48,288 nucleotides of DNA from an uncultured Bacteroidales bacterium (GCA_902789725.1 CADAPC010000014.1:1-48288), one strand, 5' to 3'. Shown: positions 17,082-26,854, counted from the stretch's first letter. Notes: generated by a model from the sequence alone, not told the origin. A program made the numbers and translations.

Positions 17082-18857
17082 ATGGAAAACTATATTGTTT
17101 CGGCACGAAAATACCGTCCAATGACGTTCGACACCGTAGTGGGACAGGGGGCGCTGACCACCACGCTGAAAAACGCCATCCAAAGTGGACGTTTGGCACA
17201 CGCTTACCTGTTCTGCGGACCTCGAGGTGTGGGTAAAACCACTTGCGCACGCATTTTCGCCAAAACCATCAACTGCCTCAATCCCCAACCTAACGGTGAG
17301 GCATGTGGCGAGTGCGAATCCTGCAAAGCCTTCAACGAACAGCGTTCGTTCAACATTCACGAGCTGGACGCCGCCTCCAACAACTCCGTCGAGGACATTC
17401 GCCAACTGATTGAACAAGTGCGCATCCCGCCCCAGATTGGCCAATACAAAGTGTTCATCATCGACGAGGTGCACATGCTCTCACAGGCAGCCTTCAACGC
17501 ATTCTTGAAAACACTTGAAGAGCCACCCAAGCACGCCATCTTCATCCTCGCCACCACAGAGAAGCACAAGATTCTCCCCACCATCATGAGCCGTTGCCAA
17601 ATCTACGACTTCAAGCGAATGGGCGTGAACGACATTGTGAGTCACCTGAAACATGTGGCAAAGAAGGAAAACATCCAGGTGGAGGACGCAGCCCTCAACA
17701 TCATTGCACAAAAAGCCGACGGAGGCATGCGCGATGCCCTAAGCATCTTTGACCAAGTGGCATCGTTCTGTAGCGGAAACATCACCTACCAGCGCACCAT
17801 CGAGAACCTCAACGTGCTCGATTATGACTACTATTTCCGCCTGACCGAATTTTTCTTAGAAGGAAAAATCACCGAATGCATGCTCACCCTCAACGAAATT
17901 CTCTCCAAGGGTTTCGAAGGACAATACTTCATCACAGGACTTGCAAGCCACTTCCGCAATCTCCTGGTGAGCCAAGATGCCCAGACAGCTGAACTCATCG
18001 AAGCCAGCGACGAAGTGCGCAACCGCTACAAGGAGCAGGCGCAAAAGTGTAAGCCCAAGTTCCTCTACCGCGCCATGAAGCTGGCCAACAATTGCGACCT
18101 GAACTACAAGCAGAGCCAAAACAAACGGCTGCTGGTAGAACTCACCCTCATCGAGATGGCACAACTCTCCTCCGATGACGGGGAAGCATCCGGGCTTTGC
18201 CCTACGCAGATTCTTAAACCCATATTCGCACAGCTGAGAGGCAAGAAGCCCTCAGCCGAGCCAACCACAAGCAATGCCAACAGGCAGCAAACAAGTGCTC
18301 CCCAACAGCACAGGGGCCAGCAACCTCCAGCAGCACCAGCTGCACCCACACAGCCAGTGCCCCCAACTGTGGCAAAGACACCCGTCACCCCACGTCTGAA
18401 GACATTCTCCATCCGTCACACGGACACAACTGCATCCTCCGTAGTGAAAGAAGACGAAGAAGTGAAGCAACCCACTGCATACTTCGGGAATAAACCTGTT
18501 AACAACCTCAGTCTCACCATCGCATGGCGACAATTCGCCGCTGGGCTGCCTCATGAAGACATCGGCTTCACTCACCAACTCAACAACATGGAACCCATGC
18601 TGCAAGAAGATGGGCAGACATTCCTCATCATCGCTGAAAACCCCATCATTCAGCAGGAGCTGGCAAAACGGAAAGCCGCCATCGAAATCTTTCTGCAACA
18701 ACAATTGCAGAACAGCAACCTGCGCATGACCACACGTCTGCGCGAAGTGACCGACAAACGCAGAGCCTTCAGCCGAGCAGAAATATTCAGTCAAATGCTC
18801 AAAGAGAGCGAGCCATTGCGGAAACTGAAAGAAGAATTTGAACTGGAACTGGCCTAA
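17082..18857 (+). CDS. dnaX: DNA polymerase III subunit gamma/tau
   Basis: A 591-residue clamp-loader ATPase that loads the sliding clamp and ties polymerase to helicase. The AAA+ domain has Walker A GPRGVGKTT (K52), a zinc-binding cysteine cluster (C in TINC, CGECESC; about residues 64-83), Walker B DEVHML (D128, E129) and SRC sensor residues. A lid and collar region runs to about 365, followed by a low-complexity Ala/Pro/Gln-rich linker (about 388-430) and a C-terminal domain that should bind the polymerase. The start codon is supported by the VSARKYRPMTFDTVVGQ N-terminus typical of the family. No obvious slippery site for a shorter gamma form was recognised. It is the first gene of a four-gene operon with trmB, mrp and a pseudouridine synthase. 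Confidence 0.97.
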   Translation: MENYIVSARKYRPMTFDTVVGQGALTTTLKNAIQSGRLAHAYLFCGPRGVGKTTCARIFAKTINCLNPQPNGEACGECESCKAFNEQRSFNIHELDAASNNSVEDIRQLIEQVRIPPQIGQYKVFIIDEVHMLSQAAFNAFLKTLEEPPKHAIFILATTEKHKILPTIMSRCQIYDFKRMGVNDIVSHLKHVAKKENIQVEDAALNIIAQKADGGMRDALSIFDQVASFCSGNITYQRTIENLNVLDYDYYFRLTEFFLEGKITECMLTLNEILSKGFEGQYFITGLASHFRNLLVSQDAQTAELIEASDEVRNRYKEQAQKCKPKFLYRAMKLANNCDLNYKQSQNKRLLVELTLIEMAQLSSDDGEASGLCPTQILKPIFAQLRGKKPSAEPTTSNANRQQTSAPQQHRGQQPPAAPAAPTQPVPPTVAKTPVTPRLKTFSIRHTDTTASSVVKEDEEVKQPTAYFGNKPVNNLSLTIAWRQFAAGLPHEDIGFTHQLNNMEPMLQEDGQTFLIIAENPIIQQELAKRKAAIEIFLQQQLQNSNLRMTTRLREVTDKRRAFSRAEIFSQMLKESEPLRKLKEEFELELA

Positions 18858-18896
18858 GTGCCCAATGTCCCCCCCAACACCCCCCACACACGCATC

Positions 18897-19658
18897 ATGA
18901 GCAAAGGAAAATTGGCAAAATTTGCAGAAATGGCCGACAACCCCTTAGTTGTGGAATGCCCCTTCTGGCAACTGCAGCAGGAGGGATTTCCCCTCAAAGG
19001 AAACTGGCACAAGGACTTCTTCGCAAACGAGAACCCCATCGTGCTCGAACTCGGCTGCGGACGAGGCGAATACACCATCGGCCTCGCGCACCGCTTCCCC
19101 GGAAAAAACTTCATCGGCATCGACATCAAGGGTGCACGCATGTGGCACGGAGCCAAAATTGCGCTGGAAGAGGAAATGAAAAACGTAGCCTTCCTGCGCA
19201 CCAACATCGAATGCATAGCAAGTTTCTTTGCCCCCAACGAAGTGGCTGAACTCTGGCTCACCTTCTCCGACCCGCAAATGAAGAAAGCCACCAAGCGCCT
19301 CACTTCCACCTATTTCATGGAGCGCTATCGCCACTTCCTCATCAATGGAGGCCTCATCCACGTGAAGACCGACTCCAACTTTCTGGCCACCTACACAAAG
19401 TATATGGTGGAGAGGAACCATCTTCCCATGGAACAATGCACCTTCGACCTCTATGCCGAAAAAGAGGTGGACACGTCATTGACAGAGATACGCACCTACT
19501 ACGAAAGCATGTGGCTGGAGCGCGGCATTCCAATCAAGTACCTGCGGTTCCGTCTGCCCCAAAACGGCACACTCCAAGAGCCCGACATCGAAATTCCAGT
19601 CGATGGTTACCGCTCTTACAATCATCAAGTAGTATCAACAAAAAAAACAGGAAAATGA
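18897..19658 (+). CDS. trmB: tRNA (guanine-N7-)-methyltransferase
   Basis: A 253-residue Rossmann-fold enzyme that methylates N7 of G46 in the tRNA variable loop using S-adenosylmethionine. The SAM-binding motif [13 protein letters not shown] lies at residues 50-62, followed by GIDIKG. The family motif usually written FPDPWPKxxHxKRR reads [15 protein letters not shown] here, a divergent form I associate with Bacteroidetes members. The ATG at 18897 ([12 protein letters not shown]) is preferred to an upstream GTG at 18858 because the intervening residues are proline-rich and not typical of the family. Its TGA overlaps the next ATG (19655-19658). Confidence 0.93.
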   Translation: MSKGKLAKFAEMADNPLVVECPFWQLQQEGFPLKGNWHKDFFANENPIVLELGCGRGEYTIGLAHRFPGKNFIGIDIKGARMWHGAKIALEEEMKNVAFLRTNIECIASFFAPNEVAELWLTFSDPQMKKATKRLTSTYFMERYRHFLINGGLIHVKTDSNFLATYTKYMVERNHLPMEQCTFDLYAEKEVDTSLTEIRTYYESMWLERGIPIKYLRFRLPQNGTLQEPDIEIPVDGYRSYNHQVVSTKKTGK

Positions 19659-20755
19659 CCATATACCCCAAACTCATACACGATGCCCTCGCCACCGTTC
19701 GCTACCCGGGCAACGGAAAAAGCATCATGGAAAACGAAATGCTGGAGGATGACCTCCGCATCAACGGCATGAAGGTCAGTTTCTCACTCGTTTTCGAAAA
19801 AGAAACCGACCCCTTCAAGAAATCAGTAGTGAAAGCAGCTGAAGCGGCCATCAAGACATTCGTGCATCCCGACGTAGAAGTGTCCATCGGCACCAAAGCA
19901 AAGACAGCCCTACCTCCCGAACCCGACAAACTGCTGCCAGGCGTGAAAAACATCATTGCCGTCAGTTCAGGCAAGGGAGGGGTGGGCAAATCGACCGTCA
20001 CCGCCAACCTCGCCATCGGACTTGCCAAGCTGGGCTATCGGGTGGGACTGCTCGACACCGACATTTTTGGTCCCTCTATGCCTAAAATGTTCGGGGTGGA
20101 GGAAGAGCGCCCATACGCAACTCAAGCAGACGGACGCGACCTCATTGTCCCCATCGAAAAATACGGCGTGAAACTCCTCTCCATCGGCTTCTTCGTCAAT
20201 CCAAACCAAGCCACCCTGTGGCGAGGCGGTATGGCCTGCAACGCCCTCAAGCAACTGATTGGTGAAGCGATGTGGGGCAACTTAGACTACTTCATCCTCG
20301 ACACCCCTCCTGGCACCAGCGACATTCACCTCACCCTCATCCAAACCCTCGGCATCACAGGAGCCATCATCGTCTCCACACCGCAACAAGTCGCACTCGC
20401 CGATGCGCGCAAGGGCATCAACATGTACATGAACGAGCAAGTGAACGTACCCATCCTCGGACTGGTGGAGAACATGGCTTGGTTCACCCCTGCCGAACTG
20501 CCTGAAAACAAATACTACATTTTCGGAAAGGATGGTTGCAAGCATCTGGCCGACGAACTCCACGTGCCCCTGCTGGCACAGATTCCCCTCATCCAGTCGG
20601 TGTGCGAAACTGGCGACAGCGGCACTCCTGCTGTGCTCAATCCTGCATCGCCCGAGGGAATGGCCTTCATGAGTCTCGCCGCCAAAGTAGTCACCCAGGT
20701 AGATAAGAGAAATGTAGAAATGGCACCCACTCAGCGTGTGGAGGTAAAGAAATGA
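19655..20755 (+). CDS. mrp: Mrp/ApbC-type P-loop ATPase (iron-sulfur carrier family)
   Basis: A 366-residue protein with an N-terminal MIP18-like (DUF59) domain (about 1-85) and a ParA/MinD-type ATPase domain. The deviant Walker A motif [11 protein letters not shown] lies at 104-114 (K112), with [12 protein letters not shown] and DTPPGTSD following. The family binds and delivers Fe-S clusters to apoproteins. The CxxC pair that ligates the cluster in E. coli ApbC is absent: the equivalent region reads [20 protein letters not shown], so cluster binding, if any, must use other residues. Translation probably starts at the ATG overlapping the trmB stop. The gene ends in a 4-base overlap with the pseudouridine synthase. 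Confidence 0.92.
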   Translation: MTIYPKLIHDALATVRYPGNGKSIMENEMLEDDLRINGMKVSFSLVFEKETDPFKKSVVKAAEAAIKTFVHPDVEVSIGTKAKTALPPEPDKLLPGVKNIIAVSSGKGGVGKSTVTANLAIGLAKLGYRVGLLDTDIFGPSMPKMFGVEEERPYATQADGRDLIVPIEKYGVKLLSIGFFVNPNQATLWRGGMACNALKQLIGEAMWGNLDYFILDTPPGTSDIHLTLIQTLGITGAIIVSTPQQVALADARKGINMYMNEQVNVPILGLVENMAWFTPAELPENKYYIFGKDGCKHLADELHVPLLAQIPLIQSVCETGDSGTPAVLNPASPEGMAFMSLAAKVVTQVDKRNVEMAPTQRVEVKK

Positions 20756-22167
20756 TGCTCCACCCCCTTCCACCTGAAGCAGAAAACATCCCCTCCCCCA
20801 CTCAGTTCACCTACCCCTTCTGCTATCGCCCTCACCCCCTTTGCCAAATCGCCGCAAAGGAGGTGATTGCCTATTGCTACCAACACGCAGAAATGCATCC
20901 CAAGGAGGGGAAGATGTTTGGTGTGCTGGTGGTGGAAAGCGAAGGGAAACGCTACTACCTCTGCGCCTTCTCAGGAATCTACAACGGCTCCTACCATCAC
21001 GAAGGTTTCGTGCCCCCCATTTTCGACTTGCAAAGCGGCTATTTTCCCAAGGAAGAACAGCGCATCGTGGCCTTGACCCAACAAATTGGCCAGACGGCCG
21101 ACGAGCAAGAAAAGCAAACACTGAAAGCCCTGCGGAAAGAGAAATCCCAAGCCTTGCAGATGTGGACGTTCCACCAGTTTCGAATACAGAACGCCAAACA
21201 AGAGGTGAAGGACTTGATTGAGATTTTCGAAGGGTGCAAGTCGCCTTTTTCAGAAGAGGATTACATCGCCTACCAAGAAGGGCGACTGACTGAAAAACCC
21301 AAGCCCAACATAGGCATTCCTCCAGGAGGAGCCGGCGAATGCTGTGCGCCCAAATTGCTCCAATATGCCTACGAGCACCACCTCAAGCCGCTCTGCATGG
21401 AAGAGTTTTGGGTGGGGCCATCGCGCGGAAACGACATGCGCATCGAGGGACATTTCTACCCAGCCTGTCAACACAAGTGCATGCCCATCCTTTCTTTCAT
21501 GCTGCAAGGTCTGGATGTGGAAGAAAATCCACTCTTCGCCCGCGCAAAAGCACTCTTGGCCCAAGTACGCATCATTTACGAGGACGACGACCTCATGGTA
21601 GTCTATAAACCATCGGGGCTGCTCTCTGTCCCCAGTAAAAATCACGGCGAAGTGTCGCTCCAAGCCCACCTCACCACCGTCAATCCTGAGATTCGTCTCG
21701 TCCACCGCCTGGATCAAGACACCTCCGGACTCCTTCTGGCTGCCAAAACCCTGACCTGCTGCCAGCAGTTGCAGCAACAGTTTGTGCAGCACCACGTGAA
21801 AAAAAAATACGTCGCCATTCTCCAAGCCCCACTCTCGCCCCAGCAACCCACCGAGGGCGTCATCACTTTGCCCATCAGCCGCAACCCCTTCGACTCCCCA
21901 CGCCAAACGGTCAACCACAATTACGGAAAACCTGCCGTCACACACTATATTTATAAAGGCGACTGCCGCATAGAACTCTACCCCGCAACGGGGCGCACCC
22001 ACCAACTGCGCATCCACTGCGCCCATCCCGACGGATTAGGTGTTCCCATCAAGGGCGACATCCTCTACGGCTCCACCGCCAACCGCCTTTATCTTCATGC
22101 CGAAAGCATCACTTTCACCCATCCTTCCACAGGTCAGCTGATGCATTTCGAGGAAAAGGAACTGTAA
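20752..22167 (+). CDS. RluA family pseudouridine synthase with N-terminal extension
   Basis: A 471-residue enzyme expected to isomerise uridine to pseudouridine in rRNA or tRNA. The catalytic domain occupies the C-terminal half (from about 280): VHRLDQDTSGLLLAA contains catalytic D321, and ATGRTHQLRIHCAHP and GDILYG are the further family motifs. The first ~250 residues are an extra domain not found in E. coli RluA or RluD. It contains GVLVVESEGKRYYLCAFSG, the conserved-looking IPPGGAGECCAPKLLQYAY and a FYPACQHKC segment, suggestive of a separate nucleic-acid or metal-binding unit, with a helical stretch (about 105-165) between them. Related long RluA proteins are known in Bacteroidetes and gammaproteobacteria. 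The RNA target cannot be told. It is the last gene of the dnaX operon. Confidence 0.9.
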   Translation: MMLHPLPPEAENIPSPTQFTYPFCYRPHPLCQIAAKEVIAYCYQHAEMHPKEGKMFGVLVVESEGKRYYLCAFSGIYNGSYHHEGFVPPIFDLQSGYFPKEEQRIVALTQQIGQTADEQEKQTLKALRKEKSQALQMWTFHQFRIQNAKQEVKDLIEIFEGCKSPFSEEDYIAYQEGRLTEKPKPNIGIPPGGAGECCAPKLLQYAYEHHLKPLCMEEFWVGPSRGNDMRIEGHFYPACQHKCMPILSFMLQGLDVEENPLFARAKALLAQVRIIYEDDDLMVVYKPSGLLSVPSKNHGEVSLQAHLTTVNPEIRLVHRLDQDTSGLLLAAKTLTCCQQLQQQFVQHHVKKKYVAILQAPLSPQQPTEGVITLPISRNPFDSPRQTVNHNYGKPAVTHYIYKGDCRIELYPATGRTHQLRIHCAHPDGLGVPIKGDILYGSTANRLYLHAESITFTHPSTGQLMHFEEKEL

Positions 22168-22172
22168 CAAAC

Positions 22173-22230
22173 AAGGTGAAAGTTACCCGCTTTTCTGAAT
22201 GTTCCAGAAAGCAATGATAACTTTCACCTT
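22173..22230. terminator. Bidirectional terminator between convergent operons
   Basis: AAGGTGAAAGTTA (22173-22185) pairs perfectly with TAACTTTCACCTT (22218-22230), and a smaller imperfect hairpin (GCTTTTCTG with CAGAAAGC, 22189-22212) sits inside. It lies between the stops of the pseudouridine synthase and the minus-strand hexomutase, so it can serve both. Confidence 0.7.
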
Positions 22231-22247
22231 TTATCAGTCTTTAATTC

Positions 22248-23984
22248 TTACAGCCCCAAGTCCTTCTTGATGGCATCCACCTTAGCCTTCGCTTCGGCTG
22301 TAGCCGATGGGTAGCACTTCGGACACTCCATCTCGCCCTTCACCTCCACATAGAACTTAATCTTAGGTTCAGTGCCCGAAGGACGCACACTTATCTTGGT
22401 GCCATCGGCAGTAAACCACTGCAGCACGTTGCTGGTGGCAGGCATATCAATAGCCGTTTCCTCCCCATTATAAACCTGCTTCAGCGTCTTGTAGTCCTTC
22501 ACGCACACCACAGGGCTGCCACCGAGAGAAGTGGGAGGAGTCTTGCGGAAGTCCTCCATCATCTGCTTAATTTCGTCCGCACCGCTCTTGCCCGGCTTGG
22601 TGACAGAGATAGCGCTCTGGTAAGCAAAGCCATAGTCAAGATAAATCTTCATCAGCAGGTCGTAAAGCGTCATGCCGTTGTCCTTGGCCCATGCAGCAAT
22701 TTCGCAGAGCAGACAGATGGAGGCTGGGCTGTCCTTGTCGCGCACCTTGTCAAATGGCAGGTAGCCGAACGACTCCTCACCGCCACCAATGTACTTCTTC
22801 ACGCCCTCAGAAAGCTTAATCTCACGGGCAATCCACTTGAAGCCAGTATAAACATCACGAATCTCCACGTTGTTGCGCTTGGCAATCTCAGCAATGGTCT
22901 CCGTTGTCACAATGGTCTTCACCATAAACTCGTTACCCTTCAATTGCCCCAGCTTCTTCTTATTCTCTATAATATAATAGGAGAGCATCAGAGCCGTCTG
23001 GTTACCGTTAAGGATGCACCACTCGCCCTTCGGGTCGCGGCACACCACTGCCAAGCGGTCAGCATCAGGGTCAGAAGCCAGCACAAGGTCAGCATTCAGT
23101 TTATCGCCCAACTTCATGCCCAGCGTCATAGCCTCAGAGTTTTCAGGGTTAGGCGAAACAACCGTCGGGAAATTGCCGTCAATGACCATCTGCTCCTTCA
23201 CCACGTTGATGTTCTGGAAGCCCCAAGTGCGCAAGGCAGCAGGGATAATCACGCGCCCCGTTCCGTGCAGCGGAGAATAAACGATGCAGAGATCCTTCTG
23301 GCGGTTAATCACCTCTTGGTCCACCAGTGCCTCATGCACAGCGTTCAGATAGTCGATGTCCATCTCGCCACCAATAATCTGGATGAGGTCGTTATTAGGC
23401 GTGAACTTCACTTGGTCAATCGTCACCTTGTTCACCTCGTCAATAATGCCCGTGTCGTGTGGAGCCAGCACCTGTGCACCATCGTCCCAATAAGCCTTGT
23501 AGCCGTTGTACTCACGCGGGTTGTGGCTGGCGGTGATGTTCACACCAGCCTGAGCACCCAACTGACGGATGGCGAAGGAAATTTCAGGCGTGGGACGCAG
23601 GCTCTCGAAAAGATAAGCCTTAATGCCGTTGGCAGAGAAGATGTCAGCCACCGTTTCGGCAAACAGTCGCGAGTTGTTGCGGCAGTCATGACCCACCACC
23701 ACGCTCAAGTCTTTCTTGCCGGGGAATGCCTTCAAAATGTAGTTGGCAAAACCCTGTGTGGCCATACCCACGATGTACTTGTTCATGCGGTTCGTACCAG
23801 CACCCATGATGCCACGCAAACCACCTGTACCAAATTCCAAATTCTGATAAAACGCATCGATCAGGGCTGTCTTGTCCTCTGCATCGAGCATTGCCTTCAC
23901 TTCAGCCTGCGTTTCGGCATCGAAAGCTGGCGAGAGCCATTTCTGAGCCTCAGCCGTACATTGCTTAATCAGTTCGTTGTCCAT
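22248..23984 (-). CDS. Phospho-sugar mutase (phosphoglucomutase/phosphomannomutase family)
   Basis: A 578-residue alpha-D-phosphohexomutase that interconverts hexose 1- and 6-phosphates through a phosphoserine. The active-site loop ITASHNPREYNG carries the phospho-acceptor S153. The metal loop reads DPDADRLAV, the sugar-recognition loop GGEESFGY and the C-terminal phosphate-binding loop RPSGTEPKIKFY. Length and motif spelling fit the PGM2-like branch with glucose 1-phosphate or mannose phosphates as likely substrates. This connects to malQ (glucose and maltodextrin use) and NDP-sugar formation. The start MDNELIKQ at 23984 is chosen over an upstream frame extension to 24062, because that extension crosses the -7 promoter box at 24049-24056. 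Confidence 0.95.
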   Translation of the reverse strand: MDNELIKQCTAEAQKWLSPAFDAETQAEVKAMLDAEDKTALIDAFYQNLEFGTGGLRGIMGAGTNRMNKYIVGMATQGFANYILKAFPGKKDLSVVVGHDCRNNSRLFAETVADIFSANGIKAYLFESLRPTPEISFAIRQLGAQAGVNITASHNPREYNGYKAYWDDGAQVLAPHDTGIIDEVNKVTIDQVKFTPNNDLIQIIGGEMDIDYLNAVHEALVDQEVINRQKDLCIVYSPLHGTGRVIIPAALRTWGFQNINVVKEQMVIDGNFPTVVSPNPENSEAMTLGMKLGDKLNADLVLASDPDADRLAVVCRDPKGEWCILNGNQTALMLSYYIIENKKKLGQLKGNEFMVKTIVTTETIAEIAKRNNVEIRDVYTGFKWIAREIKLSEGVKKYIGGGEESFGYLPFDKVRDKDSPASICLLCEIAAWAKDNGMTLYDLLMKIYLDYGFAYQSAISVTKPGKSGADEIKQMMEDFRKTPPTSLGGSPVVCVKDYKTLKQVYNGEETAIDMPATSNVLQWFTADGTKISVRPSGTEPKIKFYVEVKGEMECPKCYPSATAEAKAKVDAIKKDLGL

Positions 23985-24048
23985 AATTATTGAGTGTATT
24001 AATGTATAGATTGAATCAAAAAAATTCGCCCAACGCGTGGGTTGGTTG

Positions 24049-24056
24049 CAAAGATA
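24049..24056 (-). promoter_or_regulatory. -7 element of the hexomutase promoter
   Basis: TATCTTTG on the minus strand at 24049-24056, 65 bases before the ATG at 23984. The -33 element is not a clear TTTG (GTTTCGG nearby). Confidence 0.5.
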
Positions 24057-24117
24057 AAACAAAAAATCCGAAACATAGTGCTACTTTAAGTTATTTTTTC
24101 TAAAAAAGAGAAGAAAA

Positions 24118-24147
24118 TGGGTGTGTCCACATCTGCTGACACACCCA
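24118..24147 (-). terminator. Terminator candidate after the GH2 gene
   Basis: TGGGTGTGTC (24118-24127) and GACACACCCA (24138-24147) form a perfect 10-base stem with a 10-base loop. On the minus strand it is followed by a T-rich run (TTTTCTTCTCTTTTTT). It lies about 170 bases past the GH2 stop, far for an intrinsic terminator but with no gene between. Confidence 0.55.
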
Positions 24148-24318
24148 CCTTTCATTTTGCACACCTCTTAGGCCGCACGTTTCCCCTTTTTTCATTCCCC
24201 CTCTCTTATAAGTATAAGAATGCCGGCGGATAATCAAAGTTGAAAATCAAGAATGACACACAACTGGCTGAAAAGATTGAGGAATGAGTGAGTGGAAAAA
24301 AGTGAAGTGACGGCAGAC

Positions 24319-26829
24319 TCAGAATGTCTTGAGCGTGACCTTTGTCCCTTTGAGTGTGGGAGAAGTGACGGTGAGCGTCACCTTGCCCGGAGTGCGGGTG
24401 GAGCGGAGAATGCACTGCATGTAGCCTGTGTGCATCTGCTTGGTTCGCACCTCGTGGAAGAGGTCGGAGGTGTAGTGGTCGGCATTGTCGAGAGCCACGA
24501 AGGTGGCGGCTCCATCCACTTGCACGCTCACCTCGTCGGCAGCGTTGGGCACCATGCGGCCCTTAGCATCCACAGCATAGATGTTGACGTAGCGAAGTGC
24601 CATTCCGTCGGCCGTCCAGGCATTCTTCGATGTATCTTTCACCCTTGCCGCTGAACTTCCCTCAGCATTCGGGGTGTAGGCAATCGTCTCCTCCACCACT
24701 TTGAGTGCCACCGCCTTGCCGCTCGTCTCAATTTCGTTGCGCGCCACCTCCTTGCCAGCTGTGCGAGCAATGGCGGTGAGTTTGCCCCCCTTGCCGAAGT
24801 CGATGCCGCTCCAGAGGATGATATTGCGCTTGGACAGGTCGGTGCGGTCATTCTGCTGCGTGCCAAGCGACTGACCGTTATAGATGAGTTCCACCTCGTC
24901 GGCGTTGGTGTAAGTGAACACGTTGGGGTGAGAGCCCTCCGGCTGGTTCCAGTTTTGGTTAATCTTCTGCTGCCCCACCTTGATGTCGTTCCACTCCAGA
25001 CTTTCGCCCTTGCCATCCACCACACCGATGCTCACGACGGGCACATGGGGCTGAATGCACGACTTGATGAGGTAAGCTTGGGGATAGGGCTGGAGAGTGT
25101 GGCTGAAGAAGGAATAGTTCCAGCCCTTTTTTGGCCAGCCGTTCGACTCGCCCCAGTACTCGATGGCTCCCCACCAGCAGAGGCCCACACCACGCTGCTG
25201 ATCCATGCCGTAGAAGGGCTGCTGCAGCTGATTGGTCACTGCCTCGCTCTGGAAGAGGATGAGGTCGGGCTTGTGGTCGTAATAGCCGTGATAGGCATCC
25301 CACTGATAGTTAAAGGAAGCCACCTCTGTGACGCAAGCCAGTTCGGGCGGCACAAGGTAGGTTTTGAAGTCGGGTGTGTTGCGCTGTGCACCTGCGCGGG
25401 CAGGGAACATGGCCACTGTGGTGGGGCGGGTTTTGTCGTAGCGCTTGACGAGCTGGTCGAAGATGCGGTAGGTGGTGATGCCCCAGTCGTTGGTTTGATA
25501 GCCGCTCCAGTCGGAACGTGTCTGCAGTTCGTTGCCCAAGCTCCACAGCACCACCGAAGGATGGTTGCGATGGGCGGTAATCATTTCCGTGAGCAGTTCG
25601 GGCCATATTTGCATGAAGGGTTTGCGGCCTCCCCAGTAGTCCTTGTCCGACCACTTGTCGATGAGTTCGTCCACCACCAAGAGTCCAATTTCGTCGGCAA
25701 TGCGGTAGAAGTCCTCGGAATAAGGGTTGTGGGAGCAGCGGATGGCGTTGTAGCCAAAAGCTTTGAGTTGGCGCAGCTGTCGCTCCACAGCCGTAGGGAA
25801 GGCTGCCACACCCAGGGCACCGAGGTCGTGGTGATTGGCTATGCCCGTGAGGAACACCTTCCGTCCGTTGAGTTTGAAGCCGAAGGAGGGTCCGTACTCG
25901 ATGGTGCGGAAGCCGAAGCGGTCGGCCACAGAGTCGATGACCACCCCACCCTCTTCAAGCACGGCTTCGAGGGTGTAGAGATGGGGCGAATCCAAATCCC
26001 ACGACCGGGGGTTGTCCACGTGCATGGGAGGCAGCGGCACTTCGGTGTTGTTCTGAATGGTGTGGTCGGGCATTCCCTGTTCGGCCGAAGCCACCACCTT
26101 GCCAGCTGGGTCTTTCACGCAGGCACGAATCTTTATATCATGCTTCTGCCAGCCCACCACCTGCACTTGTGCACGCACCTGTTCGCCCTCAGTGTGCACG
26201 TAGAGTCCGTGACGGGCAATGCGCGTGGGGTTGCTGGCGCGTAGCCAAACGTTGCGGAAGATGCCGCCACCCGTGTACCAGCGGCTGCCGTTTTGGGGTC
26301 CGGTGCTGGAATAGACCGCCACCACGTTTTCGTCGTCGAAACGGACAGCCTTGGTGATGTCGGCCTCGAAGCCTGTGTAGCCATACTCGTGGCTGGCCAC
26401 TTTCTTGCCGTTGACATACACATCGCTCACATACATCACGCCCTCAAAATCGAGCACAATGCGCTTCCCCTTCAGTTCGGCAGGCAGCGTGAAGGACTTT
26501 CGGTACCAGCCTTCACACATCGGCTTGAAGCCTCGTCCGGGGTTTTCCTTTTCGTCCCAAGGCTGCTCAAACTGATAGTCGTGGGGCAGGTCGAGGTGCC
26601 GCCACCCAGAGTCGTTGAAATCGATGCGCTGGGCGCCCTCCGGATTGCCCAGCTGAAATTTCCAGTCGAAATTGAACAGGACGTTCTGCTGTTGCTGAAA
26701 TGCGGCAAGTGGTGCGTTCTTCGCCACATTCCCCGTTTGCTGCTCGATGTACTGCGCTTGGGCAGGCATCCATCCGATGGGTGAGCACCACAAGACAGCG
26801 GCGAGTAAAGGTAAAAGTTTGCGTTTCAT
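24319..26829 (-). CDS. Secreted glycoside hydrolase family 2 (beta-galactosidase-like)
   Basis: An 836-residue retaining glycosidase with a signal peptide (about 1-25, ending AQAQ), so periplasmic or surface-located. In order: sugar-binding jelly-roll domain (GWRHLDLPHDYQFEQPW, GWYRKSF), Ig-like domain, TIM barrel with NAIRCSHNPYSEDFY, acid/base E434 in SLGNEL and nucleophile E529 in FQSEAV, then C-terminal Ig-like/DUF4982-type domains. The layout fits Bacteroidetes GH2 beta-galactosidases and related exo-enzymes; GH2 also includes beta-glucuronidases and beta-mannosidases, so substrate is uncertain. It has its own promoter and stands alone, not beside SusC/SusD genes. Confidence 0.92.
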   Translation of the reverse strand: MKRKLLPLLAAVLWCSPIGWMPAQAQYIEQQTGNVAKNAPLAAFQQQQNVLFNFDWKFQLGNPEGAQRIDFNDSGWRHLDLPHDYQFEQPWDEKENPGRGFKPMCEGWYRKSFTLPAELKGKRIVLDFEGVMYVSDVYVNGKKVASHEYGYTGFEADITKAVRFDDENVVAVYSSTGPQNGSRWYTGGGIFRNVWLRASNPTRIARHGLYVHTEGEQVRAQVQVVGWQKHDIKIRACVKDPAGKVVASAEQGMPDHTIQNNTEVPLPPMHVDNPRSWDLDSPHLYTLEAVLEEGGVVIDSVADRFGFRTIEYGPSFGFKLNGRKVFLTGIANHHDLGALGVAAFPTAVERQLRQLKAFGYNAIRCSHNPYSEDFYRIADEIGLLVVDELIDKWSDKDYWGGRKPFMQIWPELLTEMITAHRNHPSVVLWSLGNELQTRSDWSGYQTNDWGITTYRIFDQLVKRYDKTRPTTVAMFPARAGAQRNTPDFKTYLVPPELACVTEVASFNYQWDAYHGYYDHKPDLILFQSEAVTNQLQQPFYGMDQQRGVGLCWWGAIEYWGESNGWPKKGWNYSFFSHTLQPYPQAYLIKSCIQPHVPVVSIGVVDGKGESLEWNDIKVGQQKINQNWNQPEGSHPNVFTYTNADEVELIYNGQSLGTQQNDRTDLSKRNIILWSGIDFGKGGKLTAIARTAGKEVARNEIETSGKAVALKVVEETIAYTPNAEGSSAARVKDTSKNAWTADGMALRYVNIYAVDAKGRMVPNAADEVSVQVDGAATFVALDNADHYTSDLFHEVRTKQMHTGYMQCILRSTRTPGKVTLTVTSPTLKGTKVTLKTF

Positions 26830-26854
26830 ATTAGTTAGTTAGTAATTTTCGGCA

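Larger units (their letters stand above)
23985..24318. other. Intergenic region upstream of the hexomutase
   Basis: This 334-base stretch holds the hexomutase promoter at 24049-24056 and a perfect 10-base hairpin at 24118-24147. The rest, up to the stop of the GH2 gene at 24319, shows no gene-like frame and no further strong signal. Confidence 0.5.

Noticed and set aside
24928..26244. 438-codon open frame opposite the GH2 gene
   Set aside because: Antisense shadow of a gene with both catalytic glutamates visible on the other strand.
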